Source: Roseovarius halotolerans
Lineage (GTDB): Bacteria; Pseudomonadota; Alphaproteobacteria; Rhodobacterales; Rhodobacteraceae
Assembly (NCBI RefSeq): GCF_900172255.1
Contig: NZ_FWFU01000001.1
Coordinates: forward strand, 1,116,001-1,180,000
Length of the DNA: 64,000 nucleotides
Direction: 5' to 3'
A model generated the notes under the pieces. It saw only the letters and a list, made by a program, of their open reading frames with translations. It was not told the DNA's origin and did no database searches. Positions 25,813 through 35,850 of the stretch are shown here, piece after piece. Numbering within the stretch: the stretch's first letter is position 1; the number at the start of each line of letters is the position of its first letter. A program made the position numbers and the translations under genes.

Positions 25813-28800
25813 TCAGTAGTCCCGTTCGTAGAACACTCCGAGGCCGGTATTGCCGTCGGTGCCGACGCTGCCGCGCACCGTCACGTTGTCACTGACATCG
25901 AGATTGAGGTCGATCCTCTGATTTCCCTCGCTGTCAGCTGTGACCTCTGAATAAACGTTCTTGCTGATATAAGCCCCGGCGGTGAACTCCGTGGTGCCCT
26001 CGGCATTCGTGGTCACGTCAAGGTCGCTCAGGCCGAGGGTATTGCGCAGCTCCGTCATGAAGCCACCGTCAAGCTGACCTGTCAGCGTGGCCACGGCTGC
26101 GGCCAGCTGTGCGGCCTGGAAGGGCGAAATGTTGTTAATGTCACGCCCGAACAGCAGGCGCGAGACGACTTCCTCCTGCGGCAGTTCCGGTGTCGAGGTG
26201 AAGATGATCTCGGGCGCGCTCGCCAGCCCCTCGATGATGACATTGACGCTCGTGTCATCGGCTTCTGTCTGCGCAACGAAGCGCAGATAGGGATCGAATG
26301 CGCCACGCAGGTCGATGAGCCCCTCGGTCAGCTCGAGCCGACGCCCAAGAATGTCCAACCGCCCGCGCTGCAATGCAAAGGTTCCACTTGGGATCACATC
26401 ATTGGTGGTGCCCCTCAGCGTGAGGTTGCCGCCGAGTTCGGCGTCAAGCCCGCGGCCACGCACGAAGATCCGGTTGGGCGCAGATACCGTGATGTCGAGG
26501 CCAAGGGCAGGCGCTTCGGCCGTGCTCTCTTCCCGGATCAGACCCGCACGGCGCCGGGTTTCGATGACTTCGGGGGAATCGTTCCGATGCCGGATCTGCG
26601 GGAGCAGGCCCACATTGGCAATGTCAGATGAGGGGATGCGGATTTCCGTAGGCCCAAGCACCAGGTCACCCGACACCTGCGCACCGCCAGTAAGCGGCCC
26701 GGCAACGCTCAGCCTGCCGCCGACCGCAGTGCGATAGAGGTCGGGATCACTCTGGACCAGCGCAGCCAATACGACGGCCAGGTCGGCCGGGTAGGGCGGG
26801 GTCAATCCGATCGGCCCGCGCAGGATTATCTCGCCGCCTTCGCCACCCGTGGCCCGCAGGTCAAGCTGCGCCTGAGAACCTGAAAGGCTGATGCCTCCGC
26901 CAATATCCGTCAGCGCCGCGTTAAAGGTGGGCAAGGCAATCCGCGCGCCCGACAGGTCGATCTTGCCGCTCAGCGACGAGAGTGCGGGCGGACCGTTCAC
27001 GGAAAGATCATAGCGTGCCGTGCCGGCGACCGAGCGCGGCGCGATGAAGCTGTTGGCCAGTGCCAGAGGGACGGCACCGCTGGCGTTGAGACTCAGCCGC
27101 TCACCGAGATCCCGGATATCGCCGGTGATGCGGGCAGAGGTTCCGCCCGGGCCAGTGGCCGAAAGGTTGACGCCGATATCTCGGCCCATGTCATCGCGAA
27201 GGGTGATCTGCCCGGAGGCTTCCGCAGGTCCTGAAACGCCAGGCGCCAGCAGGCCCAGATCGTCAAGCCGCGCTGTCAGGTTGATCGGAGCGCCCGCAGC
27301 ACCGCCCTTTGCAATCAGCGAAACGCGCCCGGATTTGAGCGACAACAGGTCAAGCGCGACCTGCCCGGGTTCGCGCGTCGCCCTGAGCGCAGCATCGAGC
27401 TGCCCGGCAATCAGCCTGTCAAGTTCCGGCATGCCACTGCGCAGCCCGCGCCCTTCAAGCTCTACGTCCAGCCGTCCGGTCGCCTCGCGAAGCGTGCCGT
27501 CACCTTCGCCGCGCAGCGCCACTTCACCGGCAAGCGTCCGGCCCGCAAGCGCCGAGAAACGCGACAGATCCGGTGCGGTCAGCGCAATGCGACCTGCTGC
27601 TGGAAGGGCTTCGTCCTCGGGCGTGATCTGTCCCGTCGCGCGCAGCTCGGCACCCGCCAGCTCCGCTATGATGTCGCGAAAGGTCAGCGCGCCGCCCGCC
27701 GTCCAGCCAAGCCCGCCATTGACCTTCGCAGGCCCGGAGATGCGCGGCTCGATCAGCGCAGCTTCACGCAGGGACACGGCAAGGTCGAGCGTGCCGGATT
27801 GAGCATCAAGCCGACCCGAGATGTCGGCCTTCACCTCGTCATTGTCGAGCTGCAGGCGGTCAAGCACGGTGCCGTCCTCGTCGCGACGCGCAACCACGCG
27901 CAGCGAGGTCGGCGGCGACAGGACCGGATCGAGCCGCGGCTCGCCAACCGCCAAACCGTCGGTTCTGGCTTCGAGGGAGAGGTCGAATGAACCGCCCAGA
28001 ATCGTGCCGTCGCCCGACAGGCTGGCGCGTGCTTCACCTGCCAGATCACGTCCGGTAACTGCGGCAAAGCGCGCAAGATCCGCAGCCGCTATCGTTGCCT
28101 TGCCACTGACCGGGAACCCCTCGGCAAGCCCATCGAGTTCGCCCCGCGCGTCCAAAGTCGCATCGCCGCTGGTGATCCGGAGCCGCTCGACCCTCAACGG
28201 CTCGCCCTCCCGCAAGCGCAGCCGCACATCGCCCTCGGGGGCGGGTCCCACGGCCTCGGCAAGTGCCGGGTCGTCATGGCTGAAATCCTCGACCGAAAAG
28301 TCGAGCAGCGCATCGAGCGTGCGCGGGGCGTCGAGGATGATCTGCCCGCTGCCCTCAAGGCGCGCCTGCGCAATGCGCATCCCGTCCCGCTGCAGATCGT
28401 CGATTGTGGCATTTGCCTGCCAGCCCTGGCCCTCATCGGCGTTGTAGCGCGCAGAAATCCGCGCGCCTGCAAGCCGTGTTGGTGGGCCGCTCATGGGCAG
28501 GCGCACCAATGCGCCATCGGCATCGAGCTCACCATCAAGCGACAGGCTGAGCGGCCAGCCCTGAGGGTCGAGCTCAAGTGATCCATCAAGGCGCAGCTGT
28601 TCGGTGCTGAGTGTCAGCCTGTCGATCATCATCGCGCCGTCGGCATTGCGCTGACCATCAAGCACGACGCGGGAGCGGGCGCCGAAGAAACCACGCAGTT
28701 CATTGGTGAAGAATGGCCGCAGATCGCCCCCCAGCCGTGCTTCGAACCATCGTGCGCCGTCATCTGTCGTCGCAGGGCCTCGGCTGTCATTGCCTTCAGC

Positions 28801-29610
28801 ATCCTTTGTGGGCTTCTCACCGGTCACACGCACCACGCCGGTCAGCCGCGGGATATCATTTCGCAACAGCGCTAGGCGCGCTTCGTAATCTTCGATCGGG
28901 TCTTCGCCGCGCAAGGTCAGTCCAAGGGCAGGGCGGTCGGGCATGTTGAGCATACCCGAGACAATCCCGCCCGGGCCTTCGCGCAGTTCGACATCCAGCG
29001 CAAGAACTCGGGTCTCGTTGGAATACCCCGCGTCGAGTGTCAGCATCCCTTCATCATCAAGACGCTCGACCGCAAGCCGGGCGGCACCATCGCCCCCCTC
29101 CAGCGAGAGACTGCCATCCAGCGACAAGGTCACGGCCTCGCCCAGCACCGGCGCACCCAGTTCGACCCGTGCGGCACTGATTTCGCCGATATTAACCGAC
29201 ACCGGCAGATCGGGCAGGGCGAAAGGCTTCGCAACGGCATTCTCGGGATCGAGCCGGGGCTCGCTTGCCTCCGTGTTGGGCTGCCGTTCTAGGATGATTT
29301 CCTGTGCGGTCAGCTGGTTCACCTCGAGGCGGCCGCGCAGCAACGCGCTGCGGGTCCATTCGAGTGTGACATCGCGAAGCGTGAGCCAGACTCCTTCGGA
29401 ATCCGCAATCGTCAGCTCATCGAGGCTGGCCTCGGAAGACAGCGCACCTTGAAAGCCGGTGATGCGCACATCGCGCCCGGCCTGGGACAGGTTGTCTTCG
29501 ATGAAGGCTTGCAGAAGTCCACGATCGCGCGCCGTGTCCGCATCCGTGTCCTGGGCGGAAAGACCGCTCGCCCAGAGGGTGAACAGGGATATGATCAGAA
29601 GAATGCGCAT
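25813..29610 (-). CDS. tamB: Translocation and assembly module inner-membrane component TamB
   Basis: This 1265-residue protein has an N-terminal signal-anchor (MRILLIISLFTLWASGLSAQ), a long beta-rich repetitive region with many short D/G/R-rich strands, and a C-terminal DUF490 domain ending in a strand rich in alternating hydrophobics (VTVRGSVGTDGNTGLGVFY). In the family it spans the periplasm as a hydrophobic groove for lipid transport to the outer membrane or for TamA-assisted protein assembly. The ATG shares one base with the tamA stop; a TTG one codon earlier is less likely. Length is normal for alphaproteobacterial TamB. The gene is convergent with the phasin-like gene, 27 bases apart. 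Confidence 0.92.
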   Translation of the reverse strand: MRILLIISLFTLWASGLSAQDTDADTARDRGLLQAFIEDNLSQAGRDVRITGFQGALSSEASLDELTIADSEGVWLTLRDVTLEWTRSALLRGRLEVNQLTAQEIILERQPNTEASEPRLDPENAVAKPFALPDLPVSVNIGEISAARVELGAPVLGEAVTLSLDGSLSLEGGDGAARLAVERLDDEGMLTLDAGYSNETRVLALDVELREGPGGIVSGMLNMPDRPALGLTLRGEDPIEDYEARLALLRNDIPRLTGVVRVTGEKPTKDAEGNDSRGPATTDDGARWFEARLGGDLRPFFTNELRGFFGARSRVVLDGQRNADGAMMIDRLTLSTEQLRLDGSLELDPQGWPLSLSLDGELDADGALVRLPMSGPPTRLAGARISARYNADEGQGWQANATIDDLQRDGMRIAQARLEGSGQIILDAPRTLDALLDFSVEDFSHDDPALAEAVGPAPEGDVRLRLREGEPLRVERLRITSGDATLDARGELDGLAEGFPVSGKATIAAADLARFAAVTGRDLAGEARASLSGDGTILGGSFDLSLEARTDGLAVGEPRLDPVLSPPTSLRVVARRDEDGTVLDRLQLDNDEVKADISGRLDAQSGTLDLAVSLREAALIEPRISGPAKVNGGLGWTAGGALTFRDIIAELAGAELRATGQITPEDEALPAAGRIALTAPDLSRFSALAGRTLAGEVALRGEGDGTLREATGRLDVELEGRGLRSGMPELDRLIAGQLDAALRATREPGQVALDLLSLKSGRVSLIAKGGAAGAPINLTARLDDLGLLAPGVSGPAEASGQITLRDDMGRDIGVNLSATGPGGTSARITGDIRDLGERLSLNASGAVPLALANSFIAPRSVAGTARYDLSVNGPPALSSLSGKIDLSGARIALPTFNAALTDIGGGISLSGSQAQLDLRATGGEGGEIILRGPIGLTPPYPADLAVVLAALVQSDPDLYRTAVGGRLSVAGPLTGGAQVSGDLVLGPTEIRIPSSDIANVGLLPQIRHRNDSPEVIETRRRAGLIREESTAEAPALGLDITVSAPNRIFVRGRGLDAELGGNLTLRGTTNDVIPSGTFALQRGRLDILGRRLELTEGLIDLRGAFDPYLRFVAQTEADDTSVNVIIEGLASAPEIIFTSTPELPQEEVVSRLLFGRDINNISPFQAAQLAAAVATLTGQLDGGFMTELRNTLGLSDLDVTTNAEGTTEFTAGAYISKNVYSEVTADSEGNQRIDLNLDVSDNVTVRGSVGTDGNTGLGVFYERDY

Positions 29611-31412
29611 CAAAATGCCTGCCCGATGCCGATATAGACCTCAATCGCGCCGCTTGAACCGCCACTGACAGGCGTTGCCACGTCGAGGCGGATCGGCCCG
29701 ATACCGGTATCGTAGCGCAGGCCAAGTCCCGCGCCGCTATGCCAGCCGCCATTCTCGGTGCCCCAGCTGTCCGCGCCCACGAAACCCACGTCATAGAACG
29801 CCACCAGCGACAGCGCGTCGCGCAGCGGTGCGCGCAGTTCGCCCGAAAAGGCCATGAAGGAGCGCCCGCCGATCTCGCGGCCGCCGCCAAGATCAACCGC
29901 CAGCGATTGATAGGCTTGCCCGCGCACGGTGCCCGCGCCACCGGAATAGAACAGCATCCCCGGCGGCACCTCGGCAGCGGAGGCACCAGAAACCGAGCCG
30001 ACCTGCGCGCGCCCCGCAAGGACGAAGCGGTCATCCTTGCCAAAGCCGAGATAGGCGCGCGCGTCCCCATATAGGCGCGCGCCTGCCGATCCGCCATTGA
30101 CGCCGACAAAGGGCGTCGCTTCGACATCGAGATAATACCCTTCATGTGCGTCAAGCTGACTGTCGCGGGTGTCCCAGGTCAGGCGCGCCGGCAGCAGGAC
30201 ATGTTCGAGCGTGCGCGCGCCAAGGTCGTCATCCACCTCGGAATAGCGATATGCGATCCCGGCCTCGCCCGTCAGGCTGTCCGAGAAGATATGCGTCAGA
30301 CCGCCGCCCACCTCGATACTGCGTTCACGGTAGTTCGGCTCGTTCTCCTCTGCGGCGCGGGCCTCGAGATACAGGCCGGTATCGGGAGTGAATGTCGCCG
30401 GGCGGTCAAAGCGTGCCGAGAGGTTGTAATCCTCGCCCCCCGTATCGCCGCCGATCCCGCCGACCGAGGCGTCAAGACGCAGCCGCTCGGCACCGCCCAG
30501 GAGGTTGCGATGCAACCAGAACCCCGACAGGCCCAGCCCCTCGAGAGACGAGATTTCGGCGCCAAACCCGATGCGACGGGGCTTCTCATCAACCACGCGG
30601 GCCTCGATGTCCAATGTGCCGTCCGGCGCGGGTGTCTCTGCCTCGGTGACTGAAACGGAACGAAAGGTTCCGGTACGGCGCAGGCGCGTGGCGGCCTCGT
30701 CCACCTCGTCGGGTGAAAAGGTCTCACCGGTCGGAAGCCCGGCGATTTCGCGCAGCCGTTCGGGACGAACGCGCCCGGTCTTCCGAACGACAAGATCGCC
30801 GAAACGAAGGCGAGGTCCGGGATTCAGGCGAATATCAGCGGCCACGATGTTGGTCTTGTGGTTGGCGATCACATCCTGACCGGCCAGTTCGGCCTTGGCA
30901 TGCCCAAGGTCACGCCAGCCATCGATGCCAGCTTTCGCGGCGTCGGCGATCAGGCCGCTTTCGGCATAGGCGCCGAACCTGAAGCCGTCAGGCAGTTCCG
31001 TGCCCGGCGCAAGCGGGGTGACATTCGTGCGGGCGAAGATGAATCGCGGCCCCGCCAGGACTCGCAGCGCGACACGGTCGATCCTGCTAATCTGCGCCAG
31101 CGGTGGAATATCGGCGGCTTCACGGCCATCCACGACGATCCGGATCACGCCGCCATAATAGCCCGCCGCGTAAAGCACGCTTTCGAGGCGACCGTAATCG
31201 GCCCGCGCGGCCGCCAGAAGATCCTGCGGCGTAACCGGCTCTTCGCGAGCGGGCGCAGCAAGCGTGAGCGACGCGGACTTGAGCTTGTCCACCAGCGATC
31301 CCGGCGCGCCCGGCGCGACCAGTTTGAGCTCGGTGGCAAATGCCGCGCCCGTGGTCAGGATCAGCGCGACACAGACGGCAATGCGTTTCATCAAGTGAAT
31401 CGATTCGTTCAA
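29610..31412 (-). CDS. tamA: Outer-membrane assembly protein TamA (BamA family)
   Basis: This protein of about 593-600 residues has a signal peptide (MKRIAVCVALILTTGAAFA), N-terminal POTRA domains to about residue 290 and a C-terminal 16-strand barrel (Omp85 surface antigen). The barrel includes FYSGGAGTVRGQAYQSLAVDLGGGRE near residue 495, matching the conserved VRGY-type lid motif as VRGQ, and ends in phenylalanine (YIGIGQAF). The ATG at 31391 starts the signal peptide; the TTG at 31412 has GGAG seven bases upstream and would add seven residues, so both starts are possible. It forms the TamAB complex with the overlapping tamB. Confidence 0.92.
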   Translation of the reverse strand: MNESIHLMKRIAVCVALILTTGAAFATELKLVAPGAPGSLVDKLKSASLTLAAPAREEPVTPQDLLAAARADYGRLESVLYAAGYYGGVIRIVVDGREAADIPPLAQISRIDRVALRVLAGPRFIFARTNVTPLAPGTELPDGFRFGAYAESGLIADAAKAGIDGWRDLGHAKAELAGQDVIANHKTNIVAADIRLNPGPRLRFGDLVVRKTGRVRPERLREIAGLPTGETFSPDEVDEAATRLRRTGTFRSVSVTEAETPAPDGTLDIEARVVDEKPRRIGFGAEISSLEGLGLSGFWLHRNLLGGAERLRLDASVGGIGGDTGGEDYNLSARFDRPATFTPDTGLYLEARAAEENEPNYRERSIEVGGGLTHIFSDSLTGEAGIAYRYSEVDDDLGARTLEHVLLPARLTWDTRDSQLDAHEGYYLDVEATPFVGVNGGSAGARLYGDARAYLGFGKDDRFVLAGRAQVGSVSGASAAEVPPGMLFYSGGAGTVRGQAYQSLAVDLGGGREIGGRSFMAFSGELRAPLRDALSLVAFYDVGFVGADSWGTENGGWHSGAGLGLRYDTGIGPIRLDVATPVSGGSSGAIEVYIGIGQAF

Positions 31413-31503
31413 AATGGAGCTCCGTTACCGCGACTGATGTAACCTGAACGCGCACCGGGATGCGACCGTTCCGCACCAAGAATGGCGCAAAAATGCCGTA
31501 GGA

Positions 31504-34500
31504 TCAGATGGCGTGATCCGCTTCCGACAATTCCTTCTCGAGCGCGCCTTCGATAGCGCCGCGCGGACGGGTGAACCGGCCCAGAAGATCGTAGAGAACC
31601 GGCGTCACGATCAACATCAAGGTCGTCGCCATGAGCAGACCTGCGATGATAACCGTGCCGATGGCATTGCGGCTTTCGGCACCCGCGCCACTGGCCAGAA
31701 CAAGGGGCAGGGCGCCGAGAACCGTGGAGATCACGGTCATCACGATCGGGCGCAGCCGCAGGACCGAGGCGCGTATCACCGACTCGCGCACATCAAGGCC
31801 TTCGTCGCGCAGCTGGTTGGCGAACTCGACGATCAGGATCCCGTTCTTCGCCACCAGCCCGATCAAAAGGATGATCCCGATCTGGCTGTAGACATTGATC
31901 GAAAGCCCGCCGATCGCCATTGCATAGATCGCACCCGCGACACCTGCGGGAACCGTCAAAAGAATCGTGACCGGATGGACGAAACTCTCGAATTGTGCCG
32001 AGAGAACAAGAAAGACGATCAAAACCGACAAGGCGAAGACAAGTCCAGCACCGGCTGATGTATCCTTCAGGGTGCGCGACTGCCCCTCGTAGCCAAGCGA
32101 GGCTTCAGCTGGCAGGATCTCGGCGGCCGCGGCCTCGACCCGGCCAAGCACCGTCCCGAGATCCGCACCCGGCGCAAGCGCACCCGACAGCTGGATCGAC
32201 GGCAGCCTGTCGAAGCGTCTTAGAGATGGCGCCGCGGCGTTCTCGCGCACCGTCACCAGCGCTCCGAGCGGCACCAGCGTCTCGCCGTCGCCGGAGCGTA
32301 CGAAGATGTTGTCGATGTCCGACGGCGTCCGGCGGTCTTCCTCGATCGCCTGTGCGAGCACCGGGTACTCGCGGCCGCGGCTTACGAAGGTGGTCATCTG
32401 CCGAGAGGCGAGCATGGTCTGCATCGTGTTGGCGATGGTGTCGATCGACACACCGAGGTCATCGGCGCGCGCACGGTCGATGGTGACATCGAGCTGTGGC
32501 AGGTTCTGCTCAAAATTGATCTCGGGATTGACCAGACCCTCGATGTTTTCGGCGCGTTCCAGCAAGGCGAGCGACCATGTCTTGACGCTGTCGAAATCAG
32601 GTCCGCCGATCACAACCCGGACCGGCGTAGAATTGCCCCTGAGCCCCAGGCCCGCAGGCGTGACAGGAAAGCCGCGCGCGACGGTGATCTGTGACATCTG
32701 GGGCGCGATACGTCCGACCACTTCGGATACCGTCAGGTCACGCTCGCTCCAGGGCGCGAGGCGGAACACGACGAAGCTGCGCCATGCGCGGTTGCCCCAA
32801 CCGGTGAAGGTAAAGACGGATTCGATGACGCCTTCCTCGCGCATTGGCGCGAGGATGTCCTCGACCTGACGCGCTGCGCGGTCGGTATAGGCGACGGTAC
32901 TGCCTTGCGGAGCGGATAACGGTATGAAGCCCACGCCGCGATCCTCGCGCGGCGCCAATTCGCGTGCCAGCCCGTCGTAGAACAGGAACGCGCCCCCGGA
33001 GAGCACCAGCGCAAGGGTCAGCACCACCAGCGGCGCCCGCATCGCACGGATCAGAAGCGCAGAGTATCCAACCTGCAGCCAGCCGCGCGGCGCGTATTCG
33101 CTGCGCCGTGCGGTTGTCTTGCCCGCCTTCAGAACCTTCGACGCAAGGGCCGGACACGCGGTCAGCGCCACGAAGGTTGAGATCGCCACGGTCCCCGCCA
33201 TGACCCAGCCAAATTCGACGAAGAGCTTGCCCACCTGACCGGGCATGAAGGAAAGCGGAACGAAAACCGCGATCAGCGTCACCGAGGTGGCCAGCACCGC
33301 GAATGTCACCTGGCGCGCGCCCTTCAGGCTGGCCACAAGCGGACTTTCGCCATTCTCGATCCGCCTTTGGATGTTCTCGAGCACGACGATGGCGTCGTCC
33401 ACAACCAGGCCGATGGCCAGCAACAGCGCCAGCAAGGTCAGCGTGTTGATGGAGAAACCCCAGATCCCGATCAGGATGAAACAGCCGAGGAGGGAAACCG
33501 GAATGGTGATCGCAGGGATAAGCGTGGCCCGGACACTGCGCAGGAACAACAGGATCACCAGCACCACCAGCGCCAGCGAGATCGACAGCGCGATCACGAC
33601 CTCGCGGATCGATGCGCCGACGAACAGCGCGTCATCCGAACCGATTATGATCTCCATGCCCTCGGGCAGGGTCGGGATCAGGCGGGCGATCTCGGCGCGC
33701 ACCGCGTTGGAAATCTGGAGCGTGTTGGACTGGCTCTGTCGCTGGATCGCAAGCCCGACCGCGTCCTTGCCGTCGCTGCGCGCGAAGGTCGTATCGCTTT
33801 CGACGCCCGGTTCGACCCGAGCGACATCGCCGAGCCGGACCGGATAGCCCGCGACCCGGTCAAGCACCACGTCGCGGAAATCGTCGACACTGGCGAGACG
33901 GCTGTTGAGACGCACCGACAACTGCCGGTTCTCGGATTCGACCTCGCCGGCGGGCAGCTCGACATTGTTGCGCCGCAGCGCCTCTTCCACATCGGACACG
34001 GTCAGCTTGCGCGCAGCCAAGGCGCGCCGGTCCAGCCAGATCCGCACCGCGAAAGAGCGATCGCCATACACACGAACATTGGCGATGCCGTCCTGCGTCG
34101 CAAGGCGATCGACGATGAACCGGTCGATATAGTCGGTGATCTCGGCAGTGGTCATCCGGTCGGATGTGACCGCCAACCGCATCACCGGATCTGCATCGGC
34201 GTCGGCCTTCTCGACCTCGGGTTGATTGGCGTCCTCGGGCAGGTTGTCAAGAACCCTGCCGACCGAGTCGCGCACGTCATTGGCCGCGACATCGATATCG
34301 CGGCCGGGATCGAACTCGATCGTGACCCTGGAGCGGCCCTGTCGGCTTTCGGAGCTTATCGAACGGATACCTGCGATCGAGGCTATGGCGCCCTCGATAG
34401 TCTCGGTGATGTCGGTGTCGATCACCTCTGGGGCGGCGCCGCGATAGGTGGTGGTGATCGATACAACGGCGTTGTCCACATCGGGAAGTTCGCGGATCGG

Positions 34501-34596
34501 CACATCGCGCAGGGCGCTGACACCGAAAACGATCAGAAGCAGGCTGGCCACAGCCGCCAGAACCGGACGGCGGACGGACAGGTCCGAAAGTGTCAT
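31504..34596 (-). CDS. RND-family efflux pump inner-membrane transporter
   Basis: This 1030-residue proton-driven exporter has an N-terminal membrane helix (VLAAVASLLLIVFGVSAL), two large periplasmic loops, and twelve helices. The proton-relay helix IGLVVDDAIVVLENIQRRIE carries paired aspartates near residue 400, as in AcrB-type (HAE1) pumps. It works with the adaptor encoded immediately upstream (four-base overlap), and would need a TolC-like outer-membrane channel that is not in the window. Sequence features fit a multidrug or small-molecule exporter rather than a heavy-metal one. Confidence 0.93.
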   Translation of the reverse strand: MTLSDLSVRRPVLAAVASLLLIVFGVSALRDVPIRELPDVDNAVVSITTTYRGAAPEVIDTDITETIEGAIASIAGIRSISSESRQGRSRVTIEFDPGRDIDVAANDVRDSVGRVLDNLPEDANQPEVEKADADADPVMRLAVTSDRMTTAEITDYIDRFIVDRLATQDGIANVRVYGDRSFAVRIWLDRRALAARKLTVSDVEEALRRNNVELPAGEVESENRQLSVRLNSRLASVDDFRDVVLDRVAGYPVRLGDVARVEPGVESDTTFARSDGKDAVGLAIQRQSQSNTLQISNAVRAEIARLIPTLPEGMEIIIGSDDALFVGASIREVVIALSISLALVVLVILLFLRSVRATLIPAITIPVSLLGCFILIGIWGFSINTLTLLALLLAIGLVVDDAIVVLENIQRRIENGESPLVASLKGARQVTFAVLATSVTLIAVFVPLSFMPGQVGKLFVEFGWVMAGTVAISTFVALTACPALASKVLKAGKTTARRSEYAPRGWLQVGYSALLIRAMRAPLVVLTLALVLSGGAFLFYDGLARELAPREDRGVGFIPLSAPQGSTVAYTDRAARQVEDILAPMREEGVIESVFTFTGWGNRAWRSFVVFRLAPWSERDLTVSEVVGRIAPQMSQITVARGFPVTPAGLGLRGNSTPVRVVIGGPDFDSVKTWSLALLERAENIEGLVNPEINFEQNLPQLDVTIDRARADDLGVSIDTIANTMQTMLASRQMTTFVSRGREYPVLAQAIEEDRRTPSDIDNIFVRSGDGETLVPLGALVTVRENAAAPSLRRFDRLPSIQLSGALAPGADLGTVLGRVEAAAAEILPAEASLGYEGQSRTLKDTSAGAGLVFALSVLIVFLVLSAQFESFVHPVTILLTVPAGVAGAIYAMAIGGLSINVYSQIGIILLIGLVAKNGILIVEFANQLRDEGLDVRESVIRASVLRLRPIVMTVISTVLGALPLVLASGAGAESRNAIGTVIIAGLLMATTLMLIVTPVLYDLLGRFTRPRGAIEGALEKELSEADHAI

Positions 34597-35711
34597 GTGT
34601 TGTCGCCCTCGGTCGCGTTGTCGGCGGCAACATCAGCGCTGTCGCCATTCTGGCCGATGATCTCGACGGGGCTTCCGTCGCGCAGGCTCTGAAGGCCGCG
34701 CAGGACGATGGTGCTGCCCTCATCGACCCCTTCGAGGATCGCAACCATCCCGTCGCGCCGCAGGCCGGTTCGCACGACAACGCGCTTTGCAGTCCCGTTT
34801 TCAACAACGAAAACATACGTTTGTGCGGCCTGGAACACGAGCGCCTCCTCGGGGATGACGACGCGCTCGTTCTGAGACAGCGTCAGTTCCAGCGACATGA
34901 ACATGCCCGCGGGCAGGGTACCTTCGGGGTTGGGAATGATGGCGCGGGTTCGGAACGAACGGCTGACCGGATCAATGCGGTTATCCACGGCCTCGATCTT
35001 GCCGTGGAACACCTCGTCAGGGAAGGCGACGGTGGTGGCGGTCAGCGGTTGGTCGTGCGAGACCTGCGCGAACAACGCCTCGGGCAGGCCGAACTCGACC
35101 TCGACCGCGCTCAGATCATCGAGCCGGGTGATCGTGGTGCCCTGGACGACGCGGGCGCCGGGATCTATGTTGGTCAGCCCGACAACTCCGCGAAACGGTG
35201 CTCGGATCGTGCGCTCCTGAAGGCGGCGGGCCGCGCGGTCAAGCTGGGCCTCGGCTTCGGCAAGGCGTGCCTCGGCCTCTTCCAGGGTCGCTTCGGCCAC
35301 GGCGTTGGACAGGCGTAGCTGTCTGGCCCGTTCCAGGGCCTGCCTGCGTTCCTTGAGCCGCGCTTCGGCTTCGGCAAGGTCCGCGCGGGCAATGTCATCG
35401 TCCAGACGCACGAGGACGGCACCCTTTTCAACCATCGCCCCGGATGAAATTGCCAGCTCGACAATCCGGCCGTCTGCTTCGGGGACGATGTCGACCGATT
35501 GGCGCGCACGGGTCGTGCCGACGGCCTCGACAGTGCGGGCGAGGGTGCGAACTTCGGCGGTGGTGATTTCGATGGGGGTGGGTCGGTCGGCGCGGCCCGA
35601 CGTTGCGGCTGCGGTCTCGCCGGAAGCGAAATACCTCTGATATCCTTCATAGCCGCCATATCCGATAGCCGCGAGAATGCCGATCAACAGCAGTTGTTTC
35701 CAAATCGGCAC
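34593..35711 (-). CDS. RND pump periplasmic adaptor (membrane-fusion protein)
   Basis: This 372-residue adaptor is anchored by one N-terminal helix (WKQLLLIGILAAIGYGGY). A lipoyl/barrel-sandwich region (VDIVPEADGRIVELAISSGA) flanks an alpha hairpin with coiled-coil character from about residue 110 to 165 (heptad A/E/R/L-rich). The beta-barrel and membrane-proximal domains follow. The favoured start is the GTG at 35711, with AAAGGGG eight bases upstream; the open frame continues to 35942 but that part has no domain. It overlaps the RND gene by four bases. It is not preceded by a regulator; transcriptional control is not visible. Confidence 0.9.
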   Translation of the reverse strand: MPIWKQLLLIGILAAIGYGGYEGYQRYFASGETAAATSGRADRPTPIEITTAEVRTLARTVEAVGTTRARQSVDIVPEADGRIVELAISSGAMVEKGAVLVRLDDDIARADLAEAEARLKERRQALERARQLRLSNAVAEATLEEAEARLAEAEAQLDRAARRLQERTIRAPFRGVVGLTNIDPGARVVQGTTITRLDDLSAVEVEFGLPEALFAQVSHDQPLTATTVAFPDEVFHGKIEAVDNRIDPVSRSFRTRAIIPNPEGTLPAGMFMSLELTLSQNERVVIPEEALVFQAAQTYVFVVENGTAKRVVVRTGLRRDGMVAILEGVDEGSTIVLRGLQSLRDGSPVEIIGQNGDSADVAADNATEGDNT

Positions 35712-35850
35712 GTCCGTCACCCCTTTGCAATAGCCCGCGTTAAAGCCGGTTCGGGATAAGGTATAGGAGGCAGGGGAATTGGCAACTCCTTCCGCATCAC
35801 GGATTCGATATGTCGAGGTCTGAATAAGGACTTGCGGGGCCGATATCGCC